The position numbers were made by a program, and so were the translations under genes. The notes under the pieces are model-generated. The model made no database searches and was not told where the DNA came from. It saw only the letters and a program-made list of their open reading frames with translations. A DNA stretch of 64,000 nt from Brachionus manjavacas. Its lineage: Eukaryota > Rotifera > Eurotatoria > Ploima > Brachionidae. The DNA is taken from NCBI GenBank assembly GCA_019054805.1, contig JAHQIY010000003.1, positions 8,804,001-8,868,000 on the forward strand, given 5' to 3'. Below, in pieces: positions 20,057 through 31,270 of this stretch. How positions within the stretch are numbered: the first letter of the stretch is position 1; each line of letters begins with the position of its first letter.

Positions 20057-23000
20057 TTAGTCATGTTCAAATTTATATGAGACTTTGGTAATATATTTTT
20101 CTATTATTATACATTTACACATAATAGCATCGCATCTTATTATTCTATGCTTTGATTTTAGCTCAAATATTTTGAAAAAATGTGTAAAAGATTCAATATT
20201 AACTAGTGCAGAAAAATCTTTAGAAAATAAATTATCCAAATCTCGAAAATTATTTAAAACATCAAGTTTTACGATCAATGCATAAAGGCTATTTTCATAC
20301 TCATAAAATTTTAAAATTTTCCCATATTTTTCAGACTTCTTTCCTATAAAACATACTGTATGATTATTATTTCCTTTTTTATCATAATTTAAAGTGCAAA
20401 AATTCTGCCCAGAAACCAAGGCTCGATCTGATTTAACTAAAATTTCATCTTGAAAATCAATTTTAATTTTTTTGAACAAATTTTTTTCTAATTCACTTAA
20501 TCTTTCTCTGAAAACAGGCCTTAGAAGTTGATCTTTCTTCTTATGTTCTTTCATTAAAAAATCTATATAATCTTTTAATTCATGATTTTTACTTTGATAT
20601 TTTTTTAAAACATTGAAAAAATTCTTAGAAACAAAAAGCTTTTTACTGAGCTGGCATAAAAAACCATTAGTTCCCATCATTAGTTTTTTCATATTTCCAA
20701 GCGAACCCTTAAAACTTTTGAGTTTTTAAATTTTTTTTTCCAAAAATTACCTCAAAAAAAAAAGCACTATGACATTGAAGTGGACCATGCATAATAACTT
20801 GATCATATAGATGAAGATGTGCGTGAATAGTGTAATTATATTCACTAGTACCATAATATTTGCCTATTGAATCGTGATAACTTTCAATCATCTTTTTAGC
20901 AACTTCAAGCATATCTCGGTTATCAATCGGTTCATAGAAAATTCTTGTTGAAAAAACGTATAATATAAGTAAGTTCCAATATGGAACTGGCAAAAATTTC
21001 ATTAGAACAGGAACAGAAACGAAAAATAAAAATTGTTTTAATTCAGATGACTTGTATTGAAGTTTAGAATCATATTGTTTAAATTTTCTGGAAAATTCGC
21101 TTGGAAATTTTATAGTTGAAAGAATTTTGTTTATTTGACATAGTTTGTCTCCTATTAAAGTTTAAAATATTTTTTCAATAAATTTCATTTTTAAAAATAA
21201 CAAATTACCAATAAAGCAATCTGAATTTTGATTTTCAAAATATTGTTTTAACAGCCATCTACAATGTCCCTGTAATATTAGATGCATATAATCAAACGGA
21301 ACCTGATCAGGAATTGCAATAACGTTAAAGAATGGTGATGGTCCTTTTACTCCAAATAAGTTTTCTTTTGCTCTTTTATCTGTCAAAAGGCTTAATTTTT
21401 CATAGTCCTTTGTAGTTTTTAATTTGAACTAAATGACAGTAGTAATTTAAAAAAATTTAAGAAAAAATAAACAAATGTAAGAAAAAAATGTGTCAATTAA
21501 GTAAAATTTATAATAATATCTTACATTTAATGGACCATAAATCATTTTCCTGGACACATTATCATATTCACCTGGATGAAAGCATGTTGCACAACCATAT
21601 CTTCCATTAAATTGCATTATATTTAAAGCGGAAGCCTTTGCTGGTAAGTCAGCTATCAAACTTTGACATCTAACTCTGAATTTTAATCCTAAAAAAATAT
21701 CAAAATTTAAAGTTAAAGTTTAATAAAAACTAGAAAAAATATACCTTTGAATTCAAGAGGAATATTAATTAACTCTGAAAGATTTTTCAGTGATTTTTCG
21801 AAAAAAAAATTGTAATCAGGTTTTTGTTTGTTTAACCAAAGGCCTTTAAATTTAATAATTAAAGTAAGTTAAATAATAAGTCATATTTTAGGGCAATGTA
21901 AAATTTTAGTACAAAAAATTACTGTACAAAAAGTAAAAACGCTATAATTTATTTTCTAAATGTGTATAAATGGTCCTATAAAACGTACAATATTGAACAA
22001 ATTTTTACAACCAAATTCAAAGATCTGCAAAAATACTGAAATTTTCTGTAAAATGCACACCACCAAAAAAATTTGATTAAAAATTCAATAAATTGCAGAG
22101 TTTTTGCAGAGCTTTGAATTCGGTTGTACAAATTTGTACAGTTGTACATTTTATAGGACCATTTTTGCACAATTAGAAAATAAATTATAGCGTTTCTACT
22201 TTTTGTACTGTAATTTTTGTACCAAAATTTCACATTGCAGTTCAATATATTCTTCCATAATAGAAAATATTATAAATGGAGATAAAAAATACCAAGAATA
22301 ATTAAATTATTAAAATTTTCTCTTGTCGATTGGTTCAGTTCAATGATAGTTGAAACTAGAGGCCATAAACAGTAATTTTTGGATCTGACCAAAGGACACC
22401 CATCAGTACAAAGATTTAGTGACAATGGAATCTCATTGCCACTTAAATTTTTAATGAATGATTTATACACGCTGCCATCTAAAGCTGATTTTATTAAGCC
22501 TTGACTTTTGTTTTTTTTAGCAAGATGAAAACTTTCTTTTATTTGATTTAATTTTTCCGAGTCTTCTAAAATAGTAATTAATTGAGATTTTAAATCAAAA
22601 CAAACCATCTTTGAGCATGGTTTTTGACATTGTTGACACAAAGCTATTTTCTCAGTAAAATTGTTATTGAATAAAATTAGAGGAGCCGAAATATTACAAT
22701 ATTGACATAATTCATAATACATCGATTCTTTGACATTGCTGAATTTTTTATTGAATGAATTGAATGTTTTCGGACAGATATTAGGTTGTGGTAAAATGAT
22801 TCTTATTAATTTTAATATATCATTAATTGCAATTTCGGCTAAATTATGACGAATTTTGATTAAATTCAAAGCTAGAAGAAATTCTGATTTCTTTATATCA
22901 GCATTTTCATACAAAGCTGTAGGTGAATCATCAATTTTATCTTCTGCCTCAGAAGATTGAGATTTATCACTAAGATCAGCAGTTGTTTTTGATAATTCGG

Positions 23001-23280
23001 ACTCGGAAAAAATATCTTTGTTGCTTAAATCATCAGCACTTAAATTATTATCTGAGTGAAAATCTAATAATTATCAATATTAAAAAAATATTAAGAAAAA
23101 AATAATAAGTTTTACCAAGAATGTTTTGATCGTCTATTTCTTTAACAGGTAATTTATTTTGATTAATTTCTAATTTTCGTTCGTCATTTTCCGAAGAGCT
23201 ACTAGATGATGATTTTCTTCTAAAAGAAAGCTTTTTGAGACGATCCCGGTATCGTTTTTGGCGAGCATATCAAATTTTGC
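20057..23280 (-). CDS. tnp2-type (EnSpm/CACTA-like) transposase, 5' end unresolved
   Basis: Exons read on the minus strand: about 23116-23280, 22293-23063, 21745-21843, 21525-21688, 21209-21428, 20751-21151 and 20057-20707. Signature stretches in order: an Arg/Lys-rich start (RQKRYRDRLKKLSFRRK), Cys-pairs (CQYCNIS, CQQCQKPC), SLNLCTDGCPLVRSKNYCLW with a catalytic-type Asp, IADLPAKASALNIMQFNG, GCATCFHPG, GVKGPSPFFNVI, PFDYMHLILQGH, then YNYTIHAHLHLYDQVIMHGP and SAFFFE. These match the Transposase_21/tnp2 family. The exons join in frame. The last intron is only 43 bp. In-frame upstream sequence hits a stop near 23270, so a first exon is missing or broken; a 62-codon frame at 23466-23654 is a candidate but unproved. 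The intron at 21844-22292 contains a MITE. Confidence 0.72.
21893..22238. mobile_element. 346 bp MITE inside a transposase intron
   Basis: Inverted ends GCAATGTAAAATTTTAGTAC (left) and GTACCAAAATTTCACATTGC (right), extended by long arms that include AAAACGCTATAATTTATTTT and its inverse, and AAATGGTCCTATAAAA with its inverse. It lies wholly within the intron between the LIILG and WLNKQKPDY exons of the tnp2 gene, and accounts for nearly all of that intron's unusual 449 bp length. No coding content. Confidence 0.8.
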
Positions 23281-23714
23281 TAGACAATCCAAGGTAAGAG
23301 AATTATTCTAATTTTTCAAGAATAATTTATGTTAATTTTTAATATCATAAATTATGTTAAAATTTTAATAAACTTGCATGTATAAGTGGTTATATTTGCT
23401 AATTAGGCATAAATATTATTTAATTTAATTAGATATTAATTTTTTCAATATTTTCAAGAAATTTATTATATTGTCATAATTAAATAAAGAAATTTTAATA
23501 TGGCTTTATTTTTTTCATTCACTCCTTGATTATGTTTGATTTTCTTTTTCAGGTATAAATTATCTTCGGAAGATTCATCTTCAAAAATTTTCTTTTTTTT
23601 CAAAAAAGTCAATGGCGATTCTGACATTTTTAAAAAACAAATTTTTTTTGGCAAAGTGGATTTTTAATATTTTTTCTATTTGCTTTTTTTGTACAAAATT
23701 TTTAAATGCGCGAT

Positions 23715-23802
23715 TTCATTGCATTGCAATTTACACAGTCTTTAGCCTTTTAAAACTTTAAAATTTCAATTTTATATTGCAATGCAATGCAATAAAATGA
23801 CT
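23715..23802. repeat. Small palindrome of ATTGCATTGCAAT units
   Basis: TTTCATTGCATTGCAAT on the left faces ATTGCAATGCAATGCAATAAAATG on the right, forming a hairpin about 90 bases long between the proposed transposon end and the transposase. Confidence 0.6.
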
Positions 23803-24739
23803 CATTTAAAATTTTGAGCAAAAAGAACAAATTGAAAATTGATCAGAAATTTCACCTTGCCATTTCGGATTTAATTTCTTCGACAAATTATTATATTATT
23901 ATTCACATATAGCCTATAAAATTGGAGCCAATAGCAAGATTTTACTGTCGCTTCACTTTAAAATGTTTTTCAAGAACCGCTCCACAATTATAAAGTTCAA
24001 TATAGCTGCTTATTAGCTTCTCCATTCTTTTGTAATTTTCCGATACGATTGTCAAATGAAATAAATGGGATTCTGGTATAATTTCGGAAAATTAAAAAAG
24101 AAAACAGAAATTAAAAAACAACCATAACAAAAACACATTTTTCATATTGAATGAAGTTGCTTTTAACCCATTCCTTCTTTTGTAATTTTCCGATTAGAAA
24201 TTCAATGAAATAAAATTTGAATACTACTCAAATAAATTAGTTTAAATTTACATTAAAGGCCACTATGAATATAATATAAAAATCACTTTTTAGTACAGAA
24301 AAACAAATTGTTTACAAGCACTTTTTATTATTATTTATACTTTTTATTTTTTGTTTTTTTATTCTTTTTAAATTAAAATTTAAAATTTACTCCTTAGTGA
24401 GAAAAATAGTGAAATACTGAACTCATCTTGATATAAAATACACAATAGAAAAACAAATAAATGATGAATAAAAAATTACATTTAATTAGATATAGTATCA
24501 TAATTTTTTTTTATTAATGATTCATCTAGTTAACTTAAATCACCTCATTATAAAACATTTTTTTTCTTTAGAAGATCTTAAGGTTACCTCTCGATAATAA
24601 AAATAACATTACGAGACAAAAAAATACACCCTGACAAATTTTTTCAATGAAATTTCTCTTAAGGATCTTTGAAAGATATTTTATAATTTTTTCTTTTAAT
24701 ATCTCTAAGAGATCGCCTACGAGAATTTTACATGGGTAT

Positions 24740-25100
24740 TGCAGCTTTTTCTAGTTTTAACGTGGGATCAAAAATAGCGCATGCTTATGCACATATCACA
24801 AAAATGCAATTTTCGCAGACCAGTCCAGTCCAGTTTTTGCATTTCAGAGAATAATTGATTAAGTTCTCAAGGATATTTTTGGAAATTTTTTTTTAGCTAA
24901 CCTTGATTTAGTTAAATTGTTTTTTCAAAAACAGTAGAAGATCTTCTTGAATTATCCACTTAAATATAATTTTTGAGAAATTGAGAGATGCAGCGTTAAA
25001 ATTAGAAATGATTAATTTTTCTTTACGAAAAATGAAGAAAAACATTTAGAAAATGTTTCAAATGGAACTTTTACCATGTGAAGACAAAGAAAAATAACCA
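24740..25100. other. Spacer, nothing recognised
   Basis: Low-complexity AT-rich DNA between the EnSpm-like element and the gypsy relic. Confidence 0.4.
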
Positions 25101-25103
25101 AGA

Positions 25104-25560
25104 ATTTTAAAAGACCTAAACCGGTCAAAAAGCCTCAAAGTTTTCTCGGGGTTACAAGTTTTTATCGGAAATTTATTGAAAACTATGCAAAAATAGTTCA
25201 ATCTTTTTTTGTTTCATTCAAGAATAACAAAAGAACATTTAGATGATAAATGTAATTATGCTTTTAATCTTTTAAATGACAAATTTAATTTCGATGATGT
25301 TTTCAAGCTAGAAATGGATGCGAGTGATATAGTGGGTGTTCTTTCTTTAAAGAGAAATGGTGAATGGAAACCGAATGCATATTGGAGAAGAAAATTGACT
25401 CCTGCAGAAAGAAGTTCCTCAATTACAGAAAAAGAAGCCGTATCAATAGTGTGAGGCGGTGATCATTACCGTTTTTATTTTAATGGCTTAATGGCAATTG
25501 ATAAATTGAATATTAAACATTAAAAAGCCCAAACCAAGAATCGCAAGATGGATAATCTAA
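25104..25560 (+). pseudogene. Ty3/gypsy pol remnant (RT end and RNase H)
   Basis: The first frame reads KPVKKPQSFLGVTSFYRKFI and then ENYAKIVQS, the FLGL.NFYRKFI..YA motif at the end of gypsy-type reverse transcriptase. After a frameshift the 81-codon frame gives LEMDASDIVGVLS and LTPAERSSSITEKEAVSIV, the start of RNase H (ETDAS..GIGAVLSQ, LT.AE.NY..TEKE). A further broken piece reads PKPRIARWI near 25535. Frameshifts and stops make it inactive. The part after 25500 is repeated in inverse at 26935-27025, beyond the satellite. Confidence 0.8.
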
Positions 25561-25625
25561 AAAATTGTAAAAAAGATAATATCGCATAAAATTTTTATTA
25601 CAGTACATCCTAAAACTAACTTCAA

Positions 25626-26165
25626 CCTCTTCCTTTCCTCTTCCTTTCCTCTTCCTTTCCTCTTCCTTTCCTCTTCCTTTCCTCTTCCTTTCCTCTTCCT
25701 TTCCTCTTCCTTTCCTCTTCCTTTCCTCTTCCTTTCCTCTTCCTTTCCTCTTCCTTTCCTCTTCCTTTCCTCTTCCTTTCCTCTTCCTTTCCTCTTCCTT
25801 TCCTCTTCCTTTCCTCTTCCTTTCCTCTTCCTTTCCTCTTCCTTTCCTCTTCCTTTCCTCTTCCTTTCCTCTTCCTTTCCTCTTCCTTTCCTCTTCCTTT
25901 CCTCTTCCTTTCCTCTTCCTTTCCTCTTCCTTTCCTCTTCCTTTCCTCTTCCTTTCCTCTTCCTTTCCTCTTCCTTTCCTCTTCCTTTCCTCTTCCTTTC
26001 CTCTTCCTTTCCTCTTCCTTTCCTCTTCCTTTCCTCTTCCTTTCCTCTTCCTTTCCTCTTCCTTTCCTCTTCCTTTCCTCTTCCTTTCCTCTTCCTTTCC
26101 TCTTCCTTTCCTCTTCCTTTCCTCTTCCTTTCCTCTTCCTTTCCTCTTCCTTTCCTCTTCCTTCT
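25626..26165 (+). repeat. 11 bp satellite (CTTCCTTTCCT)n, about 49 copies
   Basis: An almost perfectly regular pyrimidine-only array. All purines are on the other strand, so the tract could adopt a triplex (H-DNA). It starts inside a duplicated stretch next to the gypsy relic and is followed directly by degenerate purine-rich copies in the opposite sense (26188-26340). Confidence 0.95.
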
Positions 26166-26350
26166 TTTTCCTTCTTTTTTCTTAGAGGAAAGGAAGAGGA
26201 AGAGGAAAGGAAGAAGTGAGGAAGAAGAGAGGAAGAGTAAAGGAAGAGGAAAGGAAGAAGTGAGGAAGAAGAGAGGAAGAGGAAAGGAAGAAGTAAGGAA
26301 GAAGAGAGGAAGAGGAAAGGAAGAGGAAAGGAAAAGAAAGCGATGAAGTT
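26166..26350 (-). repeat. Degenerate inverse copies of the 11-mer satellite
   Basis: GGAAAGGAAGA-type units, interrupted by GTGAGGAAGAAGAGA variants. This is the complement of the array at 25626-26165, so the two parts can pair as a long hairpin. The minus-strand Phe/Leu/Ser-rich 77-codon frame here is a satellite artefact. Confidence 0.85.
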
Positions 26351-27212
26351 AGTTTTAGGATGTACTGTAATACTGGAAAAAAAAGTCTGTTCTTATTAGA
26401 GGAGCAAAAATACATTTTATGCGATATTATCTTTTATACAATTTTTTCCTGCTTTTTCCTTCTTTTTTCTTAGAAGAAAGGAAGAGGTAAGGAAGAGGAG
26501 AGGAAATAAATCGATGAAGTTAGTTTTAGGATGTACTGTATAACAAGTACAAATAAAATTGGCTCTAAAAAAAGAATAAAATTGTATTAAATTAAATGGT
26601 TCTCCTTTTTTTAAAAGACAATTCAGTTTTAGCTATTTTTAATGAATATAAAATACATAAATTTAATAATGATTAGTTTCAAAATTTTTTTAATTCTTAT
26701 TATTTGGGTTAAAATTGAAGATTTAAGGTTATCTGTGTCTTGTTCGTTTTTATCTGATTTGTTTAAAATCCCAAATTGAAGTCCTAGTCATTAAAACAAA
26801 AGTCTTAATGACTTTTGACTTTAAACTTTTGTTTTAATGACTAGGACTTCAATTTGGGACTTTTTTAGAGCCAATTTTATTTGTACTTGTTATAATACTG
26901 GAAAAAAAGTCTGTTCTTATTAGAGGAGCAAAAATACATAAAAATTTTATGCGATATTATCTTTTATACAATTTTTTAGATTATCCATCTTGCGATTCTT
27001 GATTTGGGCTTTTTAATGTTTAAAATCCAATTTTTTTTAAATTTATGTTCAGACTTAATTTGTTAAAAATCCAAGTCAAAGGCTTCATATTTTTTTTTGT
27101 AAAAAATTCCCTACAGCATGAATTTTTATAAAAATAAGTGTCTTTTACTGAAGCTTTCAGTAAATGGAATAGACGACGCCCTACACAAATGAATATGTTC
27201 ATTTTTATCACA

Positions 27213-27510
27213 CAGAAGACAAAGAGTTGACCTAGGAGACCATTGCTCTGATTGTTCAGAAGTTAAAAGTGGAGTTCCCCAAGAGTCAGTTCTAGGATCG
27301 ACTTTATTTATCTTACATAAAAGCGTTCTACCAGATTCGATTTCGAATATAGGTAAGATTTACCCGGATGACACCAAAGTTTTGGAAAAATTAAAGGCAA
27401 AAAGTTACGAAACTGACTCATATAATAAACAATTTAGTTGACTGAACAAATATCTGGTTAATGAAATTGAAAATCGAAAAGTGTAAAGTCAAACGTGGAG
27501 GAAAACGGAA
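27213..27510 (+). pseudogene. LINE reverse transcriptase palm fragment
   Basis: Reads SEVKSGVPQESVLGSTLFIL, LPDSISNIGKIYPDDTKVLE and, after a stop, LNKYLVNEIENRKV. These correspond to RT motifs SGVPQGSVLGP.LF, the catalytic YADD box (here YPDDT) and W.M.LN..KC. The two Asp residues survive but neighbouring residues and the frame are broken. The gene stretch ends without the thumb domain. Confidence 0.8.
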
Positions 27511-27519
27511 TCGTCGAAA

Positions 27520-28200
27520 AAATATTATGTTAGATTACGACTCAAATAGTCGTGTAGAACTTAGATCATTTGATTAAAATTAAAATTAAAATTTATGCTT
27601 TAGTTAAAACTTCTACTACTACTTTAGAAAAAAAATTCCATACTTGGACTTGACTTGAGACTTGTAAACAACTCTGATTTTTAAAAAGAATTAAGTTTTC
27701 AGAGGTATTTTACTTGGAGGCATTTTGACTCTGAATCAAAATTAGCTGTGATTTTTTTTTAACTCTTTATTAAAAATTATTTTAGAAATTAAAGCCAAAT
27801 AAATTGCTGATTAAGGTGAGAATTTATAAATAAACATAAAATATCATATATTCAAGGTGTTCAAGAAAGCAGTTAAAAATAAATTGCTAATTTGAATTAA
27901 ATAATTATGTAATTCTGCCGCTTTGATATTTTCAAAACTGGCCTAAGTAATCTTAGTCTCAAACTCATTGGGAAACAAAATTTTATTTTTTATTTTATCA
28001 AAATTTCAAACAAAATGATTTTTGTTCAAAATTAAGAAATTTTATTTAAATTAAATTTAAGTAATTAAAGTCTAGCTTAGTCATAAATTTGAATCAGAAC
28101 AAAAAACTCAAACCATCTTGAAGCTTACTTGCATTAGTAAATCTAACCAAAAAAAACATTACCTGAATATTTGGAAATTAAAAAAAATTATAATTAAAAG
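27520..28200. other. AT-rich spacer upstream of the 400-residue gene
   Basis: Contains a CTACTACTACTTT tract at about 27600 as in LINE tails. TTTTTTGCAG at 28207-28216 just before the next start resembles a 5' UTR splice acceptor. Confidence 0.4.
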
Positions 28201-28248
28201 ACTAAGTTTTTTGCAGTTATAAAAAAATTCCAAAAAACCTTAAAACAA

Positions 28249-29499
28249 ATGTCCGACAATAATCGCATTAGAAAAGATTTTAGGACTCATTTGGAGAATA
28301 CATTTAAAAAAATAAAATCCCATGATGGATGGGATCTAGTTGACATTCCACTCATAAGCGAAAATGAGCTTTTAAATGTTGCCAAAGCCCATGGTCTTGA
28401 AAACGATTCCCAAACTAGAACATTTTGTAAATTCATAGCCATTGGAACCAATTTCGCCTCGCTAGATTTCCAAAGCCGCTTACAAGAAATACCTGAAATG
28501 GTCATTACCATCAAGGATTTGCTCTCAAAAATGGAACAAGAAATAAAAGAATTCTCAGACATAGCAAACTTTTTTTCAACTCTAATTCAATCATTCATAA
28601 AATTGGTCATAAATACACAGCATAATTTAAAAATGGCATTGCCTCATTTGGAAGAAGCCATAGTGCACATGAATGTGATGTCAGAGGCTTTAAAACCTGA
28701 AACCGAAAAAGAACTTGACGAAGAAGATTTGCTCGATATTGACTTGGCTCTTTCAAATATGTCGAATGGTATTAGCAAACTTTTGGAGCATTCAAAGTCT
28801 TCCAGAAATGAATCGATTGAATTGGATGGCAAAATAACTGCTTTGAAAGAAAATATTGAAAACAAAATTACCATTGTTGAAAATCGCATCGGCTTCGGCA
28901 ATTTACTACCAAAAGTTGGCGCATCTTTGGGAATGATCACAGGTGCATCAGCTACTACAGCCGCGGTGGAAAGCATTGCTTTTGGCGGAACTGGAGTTTT
29001 GGTCTTGGGAGGATTTTCATTTCCTCCACTCGGAGCTATTTTGCTGGGTAAATAAATTTTTTGTTTAAAATTAGATTTTCAAATTTTTTTAACAGGAGCA
29101 AGCGTTGGAGCATTTGGAATAGGTAGTCTTCTTTTGTTGATGATTAAGCTGTGGGAAAAGCACCAATTTAAAGCTCTTGAATACTTAAAACTAATTTTGG
29201 ACAAACTAAACAAGCTGAACAGCGCTAATTTATCTTTTATGGGTTATATGAATAGATCAGAGGAGAATGCTCATAAAATATTGACCAATATGGAATTTTT
29301 TAAGAGCAATGTCAAAAATTCAAGTCCTCGATATCGTAAAATAAATGCTGCTGTGAGCTCTAGGGCAGCTCAATCAACAAACGAAATAATTGAGACAATA
29401 TACAAAATTGATCAGATTGATTTGAGCAAATGGTGCAACCATCACATTGAGTTATTTTCTTTGGAAAGCGAGCAAAAGTTCTCTCATATTAACAATTAA
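28249..29499 (+). CDS. Unrecognised helical protein with central hydrophobic block (pore-former- or ApoL-like layout)
   Basis: Two exons, 28249-29047 and 29096-29499, with a 48 bp GT-AG intron; 400 residues. I do not recognise the family. Residues 1-215 are predominantly charged/amphipathic helix, with repeated leucines and an acidic stretch ETEKELDEEDLLDIDL. Residues about 216-283 are Gly/Ala/Leu-rich and hydrophobic (LPKVGASLGMITGAS, FGGTGVLVLGGFSFPPLGAI, GAFGIGSLLLLMI), enough for two or three membrane passes or a hairpin. The rest is again helical. No signal peptide. Long helix, hydrophobic hairpin, long helix is the layout of alpha-helical pore-forming proteins of the ClyA/HBL type and of apolipoprotein-L-like proteins. 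This is an architectural comparison, not sequence homology. The intron splits the hydrophobic block. Poly(A) signal at 29530-29535. Confidence 0.8.
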
Positions 29500-29535
29500 A
29501 ACTTTAATTCAATTGTTAAATTTATTGTTAATAAA

Positions 29536-30457
29536 ACTAACTGTTGGTTTCCTACAAGTAGAATTTAAATTAAACATATATTTGAACAATATTTCAATAT
29601 TTAAATTGACAAAATTTTTAAAGATTTTTCAATTTCTTATTTAAATTTATTAAGTGGCTAAATTTCAAATTCAAATAAAATTAAGGCAACTTAAAGTTTA
29701 TAAGCAATTTTTGGTGCTCAAAATGATCGAAACCGAGTTTTAATCATGAAATAAATAGTTGTTTCCTAGTAGAATTTATGCAGAAGTACAATTTTGGATT
29801 TAACATACTATGTTAAAAAGATAGAGTCTGCAATATCAAAATACATATTGCAGAGTGCACACCATATAAATGATACAATTTTAAATGAAATATTTTTTGC
29901 AGACTTTTGCAGACTTTTGTAGAGTTTAGTTTTAGATTTTGGAAGTGGCTTTGGGCTGGGAACAGCGATGTAAAATAAAGTTAAGTAGTTTATTGAAGCC
30001 CAAATCGATAAATGATATTTAAAGTAAGGAAACATTGACATGCTTCAACAAAGAAACAAAACTTGGTTAAGGGCCAAAGGGATCTAAAATTCCGCTAAAA
30101 TAAGATTTACTTTTATAATAAAATCTAATAATATAACTAGTTTATAATTTATAATTTATATTTTTGTAGCAATTTACAATATATCTGACAATTCTTACTT
30201 TATATTTTAATAACAATTATTGTACAATTAGATTTAATTCTCAAATCAATAATTTTTAATCAATAAAACGTTTGATACTCAAAAAATATATTTTACTAAA
30301 AATATTTCAAAAAGTGCGATAGATTTCAAAAAAAATTTTTGTCATGATTTAAAAAAATTATATCTAAATTTAAGAAAAAAACATAAAATAATTTACAAAA
30401 AATAACTTGATAAATTTTTTTTTTTATCTAAAAAGAAAATGATTTTTTTCAAAATTC
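29536..30457. other. Spacer with a small inverted-repeat fragment
   Basis: At about 29830-29930 TGCAGAGTGCACACCAT and TTTTGCAGACTTTTGCAGA resemble parts of the MITE at 21893-22238. No gene recognised. Confidence 0.4.
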
Positions 30458-30558
30458 TTATTCCTTGGTCGTAACAATTTTTAAAAATCGATTTGAATAC
30501 TTTTCCCCTCCACGCCATGGACCAAATGTAAATTTTATTTGGCACAATGAAGGTAAGG
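30458..30558 (-). CDS. Possible terminal exon of an unrecognised gene
   Basis: A small island clearly richer in G/C than its surroundings. On the minus strand, a splice acceptor (TTGAG at 30559-30563) is followed by a frame reading LPSLCQIKFTF, GPWRGGEKYSNRF and LKIVTTKE, then a stop. Its reading phase does not join directly to the donor of the 31271-31645 fragment, so an intermediate exon would be needed if both belong to one gene. Unrecognised. Confidence 0.3.
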
Positions 30559-31270
30559 CTCAATTTATTTCAATTAAAATTTTGCATTGCGAATTTGCAT
30601 GCAAACCTTCCAAAAATTACAAAAATTAAATCCTTTTTCATTTATTTAAATTGAAAAAATTTAGCTTTTTAAACTCTGATGATAAAACAACATGAAAAAA
30701 AATATATTTCACTAAATTCAACAAAAAAAATAAATTCTCTTTAAAAAGAAAATATTAATGATCAATTTATTTTTTGTGTCTATTATCTAACCTAACAGAA
30801 TTATTGTTTGCAATTTGTAAATTTATTTTATTTAAATGCTAAAATCCTTTCATCGCTCCTTAAATAATATTGAATTAAGAGTTTTTTTTCAATTCTAAAT
30901 TTACATTCAATTTAATTGAAAATAATCAATCTATTGGCAAATATTTCTTTAAAAATTTTTTTTTAAACTGGACTCTAAAATGAAACATTGTTTGTTTCAC
31001 TTCTTAAAAATTTACAGATAAATCTGTAGTACAAAATCCAAATTTTAATTAAGAAATTAAATTTGACTTTTAATATTTGTGCACAATTTTTGTTAGTAAA
31101 AATTCCACAGAATTAATAAATAATAATTGCGTCAATTTTTTTAATTAAAATAATCATAATAAGCAAAAATACCAAAAAAATTTAATTTTTTCGATTTAAT
31201 CAATAAAAAAACCTTTTTAGTAAAAGAAAACTTTAAAAAAAATCTACAAAAAAAATTTAATTTTTTTTAC

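Larger units (their letters stand above)
18349..24736 (-). mobile_element. 6.4 kb EnSpm/CACTA-like DNA transposon with tnp2 and BEN genes
   Basis: Carries two minus-strand multi-exon genes: a tnp2-type transposase (20057-23.3 kb) and a BEN-domain protein (18809-19993). Proposed ends are CCCAT at 18349 and ATGGG at 24736, flanked by a 3 bp direct repeat TAT (18346-18348, 24737-24739), the duplication length of EnSpm elements. Both subterminal regions carry mirrored copies of a TCTCTTAGAGATC-like unit (18366-18500 and 24570-24725). The ends start CCC rather than the classical CAC, so the boundary call is provisional. The gene content is the stronger evidence. Confidence 0.6.
25510..27025. repeat. 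Nested giant palindrome
   Basis: At least three inverted pairs share the region. (1) 25510-25620 (AAAGCCCAAACCAAGAATCG... and CAGTACATCCTAAAACTAAC) is matched by inverse copies at 26340-26450 and 26880-27025. (2) 26539-26572 (TATAACAAGTACAAATAAAA...) faces 26861-26894. (3) 26770-26803 faces 26825-26858 with a 21-base loop, which is the centre. A partial unit with the satellite edge is also repeated at 26423-26540. Confidence 0.75.

Noticed and set aside
25626..26165. Regular array considered as a CRISPR-like repeat
   Set aside because: The 11 bp unit is tandem without spacers and the context is eukaryotic; it is a satellite.
26182..26415. 77-codon minus-strand Ser/Phe/Leu-rich frame
   Set aside because: It is the translation of degenerate satellite copies.
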